This document shows positions 25,979 to 32,656 of a DNA stretch of 57,140 nt, in pieces. The stretch spans positions 1 through 57,140 of the forward strand of contig CAMNEH010000004.1 in NCBI GenBank assembly GCA_946536315.1, given 5' to 3'. The DNA comes from an uncultured Clostridia bacterium. Lineage in GTDB: Bacteria > Bacillota > Clostridia > Christensenellales > Aristaeellaceae. The notes below the pieces were generated by a model. The model ran no database searches and was not told the DNA's origin. It was given only the letters and a program-made list of their open reading frames with translations. The translations under genes and the position numbers were made by a program. Numbering within the stretch: position 1 is the stretch's first letter; every line of letters starts with the position of its first letter.

Positions 25979-26007
25979 TTGACATTGCGCGGGCGCTGTG
26001 CTATTTT
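25979..26007 (+). promoter_or_regulatory. Candidate promoter upstream of small ORF
   Basis: TTGACA (25979-25984), 17-nt spacer, TATTTT (26002-26007). It faces the 25-codon ORF and, much further down, the amino-acid permease genes. Confidence 0.5.
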
Positions 26008-26052
26008 TGGGCTGCTGCCGGAGATACGGCCGCCGGGAAGGAGAAAGCTTCG

Positions 26053-26130
26053 ATGCTGAAGGAACTGCGTTCAGACATGCGCTGTCGGCCCATGCGGATG
26101 GGCCGATGTTCAGCATGCGGAGGAAACTAA
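26053..26130 (+). CDS. 25-codon ORF, possible leader peptide
   Basis: ATG at 26053 preceded by AAGGAG (26038-26043, 9-nt spacing) and by a good promoter. The peptide has Cys at positions 11, 19 and 22, several Arg and Met residues, and no transmembrane segment. A hairpin TCGGCCCAT/ATGGGCCGA (26085-26093 with 26098-26106) lies inside the frame. It could be a regulatory leader of the same length class as the Cys-rich leader at 28955, now separated from its operon by the repeats; a chance ORF is quite possible. Confidence 0.35.
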   Translation: MLKELRSDMRCRPMRMGRCSACGGN

Positions 26131-26235
26131 CCAGTCGAGTTGTGAAATGGAACCAGCATCTGTTCTTTTCAGCACGGAATCCCCATTGTCCGCCGATTGA
26201 TTCGGCGGATGGCGAAGCCACCCGAAGGGGGACGT

Positions 26236-26488
26236 ATCCCGCCGCGCCCTGTGGGCGATGAAAGCGGGAGAAGTCCCAGTGAGCCACAGAGCATAGCTGG
26301 CGGCAACCTGCTATGCGACAATGGCGAACTGAGGAGACATATCCCGCCGCCGCCTGTGGCGGATGAAGGCGGGAGGAGTCCCAGGAGCATCTCGTGCGCG
26401 GTGCGCGAGGTGCTTGCACCCGCGGTGCGCGCGCGAATCAACACAGAGCATAGCTGGCGGCAGCCTGCTATGCGACAATGGCGAACTG
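26236..26488. repeat. Mosaic intergenic repeat region (copy 2)
   Basis: Two tandem, about 106-bp cycles begin at about 26236 and 26342, each with a CCCGCCGC...GTGGCG...GATGAA...GCGGGAG block also found at about 8078-8125. The second runs into the 102-bp module (26387-26488). A diverged half of that module (CACAGAGCATAGCTGGCGGC onward) occurs at about 26286-26333. No gene is credible between 26131 and 26775. Confidence 0.75.
26387..26488. repeat. 102-bp dispersed repeat, copy 2
   Basis: Reads identically to 7935-8036, same orientation, 18.4 kb apart, while the flanks differ. Perfect conservation without coding potential implies recent spread or gene conversion. Confidence 0.9.
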
Positions 26489-26531
26489 AGGAGATGGGAT
26501 GAGAGTGCTGAAAAGGACATGGCGAGGGGAT

Positions 26532-26696
26532 GATTAAGGGGGAACACCCTTAATCCAAATCCGCAGCGGCGGCGTGTACGGCGCGAGGACGAAATCGCGT
26601 GAGCGATTTCTACCTTGCGGATTTGCCGCCCGGGAGCATCGTAGATGCGACAGGCAAATCCGTTGGGGGGTTCCGTAGGGGGGACGCCAGTCCCCC
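26532..26696 (+). other. Multi-hairpin structured leader or repeat
   Basis: Successive perfect stems: 26532-26540/26547-26555; 26591-26598/26603-26610 (GTGA loop); GCATC/GATGC at 26636-26648; GGGGGAC/GTCCCCC at 26679-26696. The segment CGGATTT at 26618-26624 can pair either upstream (26557-26565, 9 bp) or downstream (26653-26662, 10 bp), giving mutually exclusive folds. This could be a cis-regulatory RNA of the permease operon or simply a structured repeat element. Confidence 0.5.
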
Positions 26697-26733
26697 ATGC
26701 GGAGAAAGATGACGCCGGAACCGGCGGATAATG

Positions 26734-26760
26734 ACGCCCGCGCTGACGGGCGTGTTTTTT
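26734..26760 (+). terminator. Terminator just upstream of the permease gene
   Basis: ACGCCCG (26734-26740) pairs with CGGGCGT (26747-26753), followed by GTTTTTT. It ends 15 nt before the permease ATG, so either it isolates the operon or it is an attenuator that must be read through. Confidence 0.75.
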
Positions 26761-26775
26761 ATGAGAGGAAGGAAG

Positions 26776-27447
26776 ATGGACTGGTCATTCATCTCGGCCC
26801 ATGTGCCGGATTTTATCGGCGGCGCGTGGGTGACGCTGCGGTTTGGCCTGTACGGCGTGGCCTGCTCGGCCATCCTGGGGCTGCTGTGCAGTATGGTGCA
26901 GGTCTTCCGGGTGCCGGTACTGCGGGCAGTCGTCCGGGGGTATGTGGAGCTGAGCCGGAACACGCCGCTGCTGGTGCAGCTGTTTTTCCTGTACGCCGGC
27001 CTGCCCAGGATCGGCATCCGGCTGAGCGCGGAGGCCTGCGCGGTCGTCGGGCTCACGTTTTTAGGCGGCGGCTACATGGCGGAGGCCTTCCGCAGCGGGC
27101 TGGAGGCGGTGGACCGTTCCCAGCGCGAAGCGGGGGAGTGCATCGGCCTGACGCTGCCGCAGACGGTGCGCTACGTCGTGCTGCCACAGGCCTTTGCCAC
27201 GGCCGCGCCGGCGCTGTTCGCGAATATGATTTTCCTGATCAAGGAGACCAGCATGTTCTCCGTCCTGGCCATGATGGACCTGATGAACGTCGCCGATACG
27301 CTGCGCACCAGCGGCGGACGCACCATTGAGGTGCTGTCCATGCTGGTGATCGCCTATGTGGCCATTCTGCTGCCGGTATCCGTGCTGGCGACGCTGGTGG
27401 AAAGGAGGATGCGCTATGCAGGATTCGGGCATCAGCATTCTGTTTAA
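26776..27447 (+). CDS. Polar amino-acid ABC transporter permease 1
   Basis: 223 residues from the ATG at 26776 (GAGG 7 nt upstream); the earlier in-frame ATG lies within the terminator. HisM/GlnP-type fold of the His/Glu/Gln/Arg/opine family, with N-terminal PDFIGGAWVTLRFG, the ELSRNTPLLVQLFFLYAGLP segment and the EAA loop (EAGECIGLTLPQTVRYVVLP). Overlaps the second permease by 32 nt. Substrate suggested to be cystine or cysteine by the leader in front of the binding-protein gene. Confidence 0.92.
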   Translation: MDWSFISAHVPDFIGGAWVTLRFGLYGVACSAILGLLCSMVQVFRVPVLRAVVRGYVELSRNTPLLVQLFFLYAGLPRIGIRLSAEACAVVGLTFLGGGYMAEAFRSGLEAVDRSQREAGECIGLTLPQTVRYVVLPQAFATAAPALFANMIFLIKETSMFSVLAMMDLMNVADTLRTSGGRTIEVLSMLVIAYVAILLPVSVLATLVERRMRYAGFGHQHSV

Positions 27448-28087
27448 GGGTGTCAACTTCCAGCGCCTGTTGGGCGGACTGTGGGTCACCATGCGCATCG
27501 CCCTGATCACCATCGCCCTGTCCGCGGTCCTGGGGCTGGTCTTCGGCCTGGTGATGCTCAGCCGGCGGCGGGCGCCGCGGGCGATCTGTCGGGCCTGGCT
27601 GGAGATCGTGCGGTTCATGCCGCAGCTGGTGCTGCTGTACCTGGTGTATTTCGGGTTCGCCCGGCTCTTCGGCTGGGACCTGGACGGCGAGACCAGCGCC
27701 GTGATCGTCTTCACCTTCTGGGGCACGGCGGAAATGGGGGACCTGGTCCGGGGCGCGGTCAGCTCCATCCCGCTGCATCAGCGGGAGAGCGCGGCAGCCC
27801 TGGGGCTGACGCCGCTGCAGGCCAGCCGCTATGTCCTGATCCCGCAGACGGTGCGCCGCCTGCTGCCCCAGGCCATCAACCTGTCCACTCGCATCATCAA
27901 GACCACGGCGCTGGTGAAAATGATCAATGTGACCGAGGTGCTGAAGGTGGGCCAGCAGATCATCGGCCAGTTCTACCGCCTCCGGGAAGCGCCGTTCTGG
28001 GTGTATCTCACCATCTTTATTCTGTATTTCCTCATCTGCTGGCCGATCTCCGCGCTCGCGGGCTGGCTGGAAAAACGCTGGGCATAG
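27416..28087 (+). CDS. Polar amino-acid ABC transporter permease 2
   Basis: 223 residues from the ATG at 27416, which has AAGGAGG 7 nt upstream inside the preceding gene. Same HisM/GlnP-type family as its partner: GLWVTMRIALITIALS, EIVRFMPQLVLLYLVYFG and the EAA-like loop SAAALGLTPLQASRYVLIP. Forms the heterodimeric channel with permease 1. The ATPase gene follows after 13 nt. Confidence 0.92.
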   Translation: MQDSGISILFKGVNFQRLLGGLWVTMRIALITIALSAVLGLVFGLVMLSRRRAPRAICRAWLEIVRFMPQLVLLYLVYFGFARLFGWDLDGETSAVIVFTFWGTAEMGDLVRGAVSSIPLHQRESAAALGLTPLQASRYVLIPQTVRRLLPQAINLSTRIIKTTALVKMINVTEVLKVGQQIIGQFYRLREAPFWVYLTIFILYFLICWPISALAGWLEKRWA

Positions 28088-28100
28088 GGGGGACGTCGAC

Positions 28101-28880
28101 ATGAGTACCATTCTGCAGGTCAGGCATATCAGCAAGGGCTTTGATCAGAACCCCGTGCTTCGGGACGTCTCACTGGACCTGGACGAGGGCCAGGTGCTGG
28201 TGGTGGTCGGCCCCAGCGGCTGCGGCAAAAGCACGCTGCTGCGCTGCATCAACGGGCTGGAGCAGATCGACGGCGGCGAGATCCTGCTCAGGGGCGAGGT
28301 GATTTCCGGCCGGCGGAAAAACCTGCACCTGGTGCGGCAGAAGATCGGCATGGTGTTCCAGAGCTACGACCTCTTCCCCCACATGAGGGTGATGGACAAC
28401 CTGCTCCTGGGGCCGGTGAAGGCCCTGGGCAAGCCGAAGGAGCAGGCCGCGGAGGAAGCCCTGCGCATGCTCACCCGGGTCGGCCTGGCGGACAAGGCCG
28501 ATGTCTACCCGCGCACGCTCTCCGGCGGACAGCGCCAGCGCGTGGCCCTGGTGCGCGCGATGCTGATGCAGCCCGAGATCCTGCTGCTGGACGAGATCAC
28601 CGCGGCCCTGGACCCGGAAATGGTCAGCGAGGTGCTGAACGTGGTGCTGGACCTGGCTCGCGACGGCATGACCATGGTGATCGTCACCCACGAAATGCGA
28701 TTCGCGGAGGCCGTGGCGGATCAGGTGATCTTTTTAGAGGACGGCTGCGTGGTAGAGCGGAACCCGCCGGAGGTCTTCTTTCATCAGCCGGAAACGGAGC
28801 GCGCGAAGCGCTTCCTGCAGAGCTTTGACTACGCGCCGAGGAAACGCGCGAATACAAGAGAAGTACAATCCACCCCTTGA
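28101..28880 (+). CDS. Polar amino-acid ABC transporter ATPase
   Basis: 259 residues, GlnQ/HisP/TcyC-like. Walker A GPSGCGKST, Q-loop VFQSYDLFPH, signature LSGGQRQRV, Walker B ILLLDEI with the D-loop AALDPE, and the switch His in VTHEM. Completes the permease pair. Its stop codon overlaps the promoter that reads into the leader and binding-protein gene. Confidence 0.94.
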   Translation: MSTILQVRHISKGFDQNPVLRDVSLDLDEGQVLVVVGPSGCGKSTLLRCINGLEQIDGGEILLRGEVISGRRKNLHLVRQKIGMVFQSYDLFPHMRVMDNLLLGPVKALGKPKEQAAEEALRMLTRVGLADKADVYPRTLSGGQRQRVALVRAMLMQPEILLLDEITAALDPEMVSEVLNVVLDLARDGMTMVIVTHEMRFAEAVADQVIFLEDGCVVERNPPEVFFHQPETERAKRFLQSFDYAPRKRANTREVQSTP

Positions 28881-28905
28881 CAGACGGGAAGGCATCGCAT
28901 ATAAT
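28877..28905 (+). promoter_or_regulatory. Consensus promoter of the Cys-leader/binding-protein unit
   Basis: TTGACA (28877-28882), 17-nt spacer, TATAAT (28900-28905), a perfect sigma-A match overlapping the ATPase stop codon. Expected start near 28912. A small ACCCA/TGGGT stem-loop follows in the leader. Confidence 0.88.
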
Positions 28906-28954
28906 TGGCACAACCCATTAACCTGGTGGGTAATTCACGAAGGAGGACGGAGCC

Positions 28955-29032
28955 ATGACAGCCAGCAGTTTCATGATGTGTTGCGTGTGTTGTTTCAGGC
29001 GCCCGTCTCACCTGAAGCGCTGTTTGCGTTGA
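28955..29032 (+). CDS. Cysteine-rich leader peptide
   Basis: 25-codon ORF with a textbook ribosome site (AAGGAGG at 28940-28946, 8 nt before ATG). Residues 9-13 read CCVCC and residue 23 is also Cys, so five of 25 codons are Cys, four of them in a block of five. It lies between a consensus promoter and a terminator-type hairpin (29064-29096), ahead of an amino-acid binding-protein gene. This is the layout of an amino-acid attenuator: scarce Cys-tRNA would stall the ribosome on the Cys block and change folding of the leader. No membrane segment or other function is apparent. The regulatory role is inference. Confidence 0.75.
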   Translation: MTASSFMMCCVCCFRRPSHLKRCLR

Positions 29033-29063
29033 AAAATGACCGCAGACAGGAGACGCACATTCA

Positions 29064-29099
29064 GAGAGGCGGACGGACCGGAACCGTTCGCCTCTCTTT
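29064..29099 (+). terminator. Putative attenuator terminator
   Basis: 13-bp stem (29064-29076 with 29084-29096, one G-U pair, loop ACCGGAA) followed by a short TTTA. It ends 29 nt before the binding-protein ATG. An upstream segment around 29000-29009 (CGCC and TCTC) could compete for the 5' arm GAGAGGCG, providing an antiterminator; no folding calculation was possible. The T-run is short, so efficiency is uncertain. Confidence 0.65.
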
Positions 29100-29125
29100 A
29101 TGTCAATATGAAAGGAGAAATCACC

Positions 29126-29959
29126 ATGAAAAACATCGCGAGAATCGCCGCCCTGCTTCTGGCACTGGTACTGACGCTGACGACCGCCTCCGCCGCGCTG
29201 GCGGACGGCTACCGGACCCTGGACGAGATCAGGGACAGCGGAAAAATCGTGATCGGACTGTTCTCCGACAAGAAGCCCTTCGGCTATGTGGACGAGAACG
29301 GCGAGTATCAGGGGTATGATGTATACCTGGCCCGCCGCCTGGCTGAGGACCTGGGCGTGGCGCTGGAGATCGTCTCCCTGGACGCGCCCAACCGCATCGA
29401 ATACCTGCAGTCCTACAAGGTGGATGTGGTGCTGGCCAACTTCACCTACACCGAGGACCGCGCCCAGCAGGTGGACTTCGCCCTGCCGTACATGAAGGTG
29501 GCCCTGGGCGTGGTCAGCCCGGACGCCGCGCTGATCACCGAGCCGGAGCAGTTGAACGGCAAGACCCTCATCGTCTCCAAGGGCACCACGGCGGAGACCT
29601 TCTTTGAAGCGAACTATCAGGAGGTCAACCTGCTGAAGTTCGACAGCTACACCGAGGCGTACATCGCCCTGATCGACGGCCGCGGCGACGCGCTGTCCAC
29701 CGATAACACCGAGGTGCTGGCCTGGGCGATCGAAAACCCCGGCTTCACCGTGGGCATCGAATCCCTGGGCAGCCTGGATACGATCAATCCCGCCGTCACC
29801 AAGGGGAACGAGACCCTGCTGAACTGGATCAACGAGGAAATCGTGCGCCTGGGCCGGGAGAATTTCTTCCATGCCGACTATGAGGCGACCCTCCGGGAGA
29901 CCTACGGCCCCAACGCGGACGCGGACAGCCTGGTCGTGGAGGGCGGCGTCGTCGAGTGA
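29126..29959 (+). CDS. Polar amino-acid ABC solute-binding protein
   Basis: 277 residues from the ATG at 29126 (AAAGGAG upstream); the longer frame would run through the attenuator. Signal peptide of about 26 residues with ALA/D type-I site and no lipobox. Family 3 solute-binding fold: SGKIVIGLFSDKKPFGYVDE, QGYDVYLARRLAEDLG, ANFTYTEDRAQQVDFALPY. Works with the two permeases and ATPase upstream. The Cys-rich leader suggests cystine or a cysteine derivative as ligand. Confidence 0.92.
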   Translation: MKNIARIAALLLALVLTLTTASAALADGYRTLDEIRDSGKIVIGLFSDKKPFGYVDENGEYQGYDVYLARRLAEDLGVALEIVSLDAPNRIEYLQSYKVDVVLANFTYTEDRAQQVDFALPYMKVALGVVSPDAALITEPEQLNGKTLIVSKGTTAETFFEANYQEVNLLKFDSYTEAYIALIDGRGDALSTDNTEVLAWAIENPGFTVGIESLGSLDTINPAVTKGNETLLNWINEEIVRLGRENFFHADYEATLRETYGPNADADSLVVEGGVVE

Positions 29960-30027
29960 GCGCCGGCGCCGCGGCCTGAACAGGCCGGAACGACATCCTG
30001 AGAAAAGCAAGTCACCATCAATGCGCA

Positions 30028-30080
30028 ACAAGGGCATCCTGCCGCTCGCAGCGAGTCGGCGGGATGCCCTTGTGTTTTTT
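30028..30080 (+). terminator. Strong intrinsic terminator
   Basis: 12-bp stem (30028-30039 with 30062-30073) extended by GCCG/CGGC and an inner CTCG/CGAG, followed by GTTTTTT. It ends the amino-acid transporter unit. Confidence 0.9.
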
Positions 30081-30087
30081 CCCGGCG

Positions 30088-30117
30088 TTGACCGGCGGCA
30101 TGGTCTTATGATAGAAT
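30088..30117 (+). promoter_or_regulatory. Promoter of the dus-phzF pair
   Basis: TTGACC (30088-30093), 18-nt spacer, TAGAAT (30112-30117), directly after the terminator. Confidence 0.6.
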
Positions 30118-30173
30118 CGGGCTGTGGCCGGACATTTTCGGGGCCGCGCTGACGCATACCGGAGGAACACCAG

Positions 30174-31091
30174 TTGACCATTTATTTTGCGCCGATGGAG
30201 GGCATCACGGACGGAATCCTCCGGCGCGTTCACCATCAGCTGTTAGGGGGCATTGACATCTACGGTCTGCCGTTTCACAAGCTGACGCACACCCTGTCCC
30301 TGACGACGCGTGAAAAGCGGGACGTCGCCCCGGAGGAAAACCGGGGCCTCACCGCGCTGCCTCAGGCGCTGACCCGGAACCCGGAGCAGCTGATCGCCTG
30401 GCTGCAGCATGTGAGCGCGTGGGGATATGCCTGCGCGGACCTGAACCTCGGCTGCCCGTCGCCTACGGTGACCAAACGGGGACGGGGCAGCGGCCTGCTG
30501 CGCGAACTGCCCGCGCTGCGCGGCTTTCTGGACCGCGTGTTTGCGGCACCGCTCCCGGTCCCACTGTCCGTCAAGACCCGCATCGGGTATGAGCGCCCGG
30601 AGGAGTGGCCGGACATCCTGGCGCTGCTCTCGGCCTATCCCTTCGCCCATGTGACGGTCCACGTCCGGACGACGCGGGAGCAGTACAGCGGGGGCATCCA
30701 TCCGGAGGCCTTTGATCTGGCGCTGCGGCAGGGACTGCCGCATCCGGTTTACAACGGCGACCTGCGGACGCCGGAGGACGTACGGGCGCTGCTGGCCCGC
30801 TGTCCCGGCACGGAAGCGGTCATGATCGGCCGCGGGCTGCTGGCGGATCCTGCCCTCGCGCGGCGGATCCGGGGAGGACCAGCGGCCAGCGATGAGGAAC
30901 TGCGCACCTGGTACACTGCCCTGTATGAGGGCTGGGCTGCCCGCTTTCAGCCGACGATCGCGCTGGGCCGGATCAAGAAGCTGATGGAGTGGCCCTGCGA
31001 AAACAATATTCCACAGAAAAGGCTGCTGCGCAGGGCCGGGGATATCGAAGGCTGTATCGCGGCGGCGCTTGGAGGAAGGCCATCAAAATGA
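30174..31091 (+). CDS. dus: tRNA-dihydrouridine synthase
   Basis: 305 residues, TTG start at 30174 with GGAGG 8 nt upstream. FMN-binding TIM barrel with YFAPMEGITD at the N-terminus, the catalytic loop NLGCPSPTVTKRGRGSGLL containing the proton-donor Cys, VKTRIGYE, HVRTTREQYSG and MIGRGLLADP phosphate-binding ends. Reduces specific uridines of tRNA to dihydrouridine with NADPH. The position modified cannot be told. Overlaps the next gene by ATGA. Confidence 0.93.
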   Translation: MTIYFAPMEGITDGILRRVHHQLLGGIDIYGLPFHKLTHTLSLTTREKRDVAPEENRGLTALPQALTRNPEQLIAWLQHVSAWGYACADLNLGCPSPTVTKRGRGSGLLRELPALRGFLDRVFAAPLPVPLSVKTRIGYERPEEWPDILALLSAYPFAHVTVHVRTTREQYSGGIHPEAFDLALRQGLPHPVYNGDLRTPEDVRALLARCPGTEAVMIGRGLLADPALARRIRGGPAASDEELRTWYTALYEGWAARFQPTIALGRIKKLMEWPCENNIPQKRLLRRAGDIEGCIAAALGGRPSK

Positions 31092-31873
31092 AGCAGTACA
31101 TTGTCGACGCGTTTACCAGCGTCCCGTTCTCCGGGAACCCCGCGGCCGTCTGTGTGATGGACCGCTGGCCCTCGGAGGCGTCCATGATGAAGCTGTCTAT
31201 GGAGAATAACCTGTCGGAAACCGCCTTCATTGTGAAAGAAGCCGCAGGCTATCACCTGCGCTGGTTCACGCCGGGGACCGAGGTGACGCTCTGCGGCCAC
31301 GCGACGCTGGCGTCCGCCTATGTCATCCTGCATTTCTATGAGCCGGACAGCGATACGGTGCAGTTCAGCACCCTGAGCGGCCTCCTGACGGTCCGCCGGA
31401 AGGGCAGCCTGTATGAAATTGACTTCCCGACCTGCGAATATCAGGAAGTCCCGGTCACGGACGCGATGGAACGGGCGTTCGGCGTCCGCCCTGTCCGGGC
31501 CGTGCTGGGACTGGACCTGGTCTGTGTATTTGAATCGGAACAGCAGGTGCTGGAGCTGCGGCCTGATCAGGATCTGCTGAAGACGCTCGAAGGCCGGATC
31601 CAGAACGCGACGGCGCGTGGAAAGGACACCGACTGCGTTTCGCGCAGCTTCTGCCCGAAGCTGGACATTGCGGAGGACCCGGTGTGCGGCTCGGCCCATT
31701 GCCAGATCGCGGATTTCTGGTCGCGCGTCCTGGGCAAGCAGGAGATCATCGCTTACCAGGCCTCAAAACGCGGCGGTACCCTGCGCTGCCAATTGAAAGG
31801 CAACGGCCGGATCATGATCAGCGGCGAGGCAGCGCTCGTGGCAATTTCGGACATTGTCGCCAGGCTCACATAA
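31088..31873 (+). CDS. PhzF-family isomerase-like protein
   Basis: 261 residues from the ATG at 31088, overlapping the dus stop by 4 nt (ATGA). Two-fold PhzF/diaminopimelate-epimerase-like fold: FTSVPFSGNPAAV at the start, the catalytic Glu in NNLSETAFI, TLCGHATLA, and DPVCGSAHC in the second half. PhzF relatives isomerise small metabolites; the substrate here is unknown. Confidence 0.9.
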   Translation: MKQYIVDAFTSVPFSGNPAAVCVMDRWPSEASMMKLSMENNLSETAFIVKEAAGYHLRWFTPGTEVTLCGHATLASAYVILHFYEPDSDTVQFSTLSGLLTVRRKGSLYEIDFPTCEYQEVPVTDAMERAFGVRPVRAVLGLDLVCVFESEQQVLELRPDQDLLKTLEGRIQNATARGKDTDCVSRSFCPKLDIAEDPVCGSAHCQIADFWSRVLGKQEIIAYQASKRGGTLRCQLKGNGRIMISGEAALVAISDIVARLT

Positions 31874-31994
31874 CGGCGGCTTCGCAGGGCTTGATCGTGG
31901 AGAGGTCGTTATCTGGCTTTTTGATCAGCTCCCGGACCTCGATGTCATTCTGCATATCAAGAAAATACCGGTCCGAAACGCCAAAGTGATACTG
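31869..31994 (-). pseudogene. Remnant of a HigA-like antitoxin C-terminus
   Basis: On the minus strand an open stretch of about 41 codons ends at TGA and is bounded upstream by an in-frame TGA. It contains FGVSDRYFLDMQNDIEVREL, which resembles the segment after the helix-turn-helix in HigA/VapI-type antitoxins (FGxSxxFWLxLQNxYDL). No helix-turn-helix or toxin gene remains nearby. Short, so moderate confidence only. The rest of the 215-nt gap holds nothing recognised. Confidence 0.4.
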
Positions 31995-32088
31995 TCAAGT
32001 GCTTGAAGCAGCAAGACCTGCTGAGTGGCTAACTATCCTGATTTTGCTGGTGTTGTTTTTCTGAAACCATGGAGAAAGGAGCAGAGAC

Positions 32089-32559
32089 ATGCTGAAAGTA
32101 CGACTGGCCAGACAGAACGAGCTGGAGAGGGTCAATGAACTGCGCATGCAGGTGAACGCCCTGCATGTGGCGGGAAAGCCGGACGTCTTCAAGCCCGGCT
32201 TTAGCGAGGAACTCAGGAACTTTGTTTACGCGATATGGAATGATCCGGAGCAGGCGATTGCCGTGGCGGAAATGGATGGAACGATCTGCGGGTTTGCGGT
32301 GCTGCACCACATCAACCGGCCGGAAAACCCCTTTATGAAGGAGCGGGATTTTCTGGACATCGATGAATTCTGCGTGGATGAGGCGTACCGGAGGCAGGGC
32401 GTCGCCTCCGCCATGGTCGCGTATATCCGGGACTTTGCCAGGGAGAAGGGCTTCCACCGGATCGAGCTGAACATGTGGGAGTTCAATCAGGACGCGCTGG
32501 CGTTTTATGAAGCCGCCGGTTTCCGGACGTTCAGGCGGTATATGGAAATGTTTGTCTGA
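32089..32559 (+). CDS. GNAT-family N-acetyltransferase
   Basis: 156 residues, one Gcn5-related acetyltransferase domain. Strand beta-4 IDEFCVDEAYRRQG with the acetyl-CoA loop RRQGVAS (Q/RxxGxA), and the terminal ELNMWEFNQDALAFYEAAGF motif. Ribosome site GGAG before the ATG at 32089. Single gene; substrate not predictable. Confidence 0.9.
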   Translation: MLKVRLARQNELERVNELRMQVNALHVAGKPDVFKPGFSEELRNFVYAIWNDPEQAIAVAEMDGTICGFAVLHHINRPENPFMKERDFLDIDEFCVDEAYRRQGVASAMVAYIRDFAREKGFHRIELNMWEFNQDALAFYEAAGFRTFRRYMEMFV

Positions 32560-32656
32560 GCATCATTCGGCCGCCTGAAAATGTCTGCTGTTTGCTTTTC
32601 AGAAACGAACCGATCATGTATAATCAAAACTCAGAATGAAGGGAAGGAGAACGGGT

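Noticed and set aside
26508-26537. 12-codon ORF after the 102-bp repeat as another leader peptide
   Set aside because: Ribosome site is poorly spaced, no codon bias for one amino acid, and it lies in repeat-derived sequence.
28906-28954. T-box or S-box riboswitch before the Cys leader
   Set aside because: Only about 40 nt with one short ACCCA/TGGGT stem; no T-box sequence or conserved riboswitch core.
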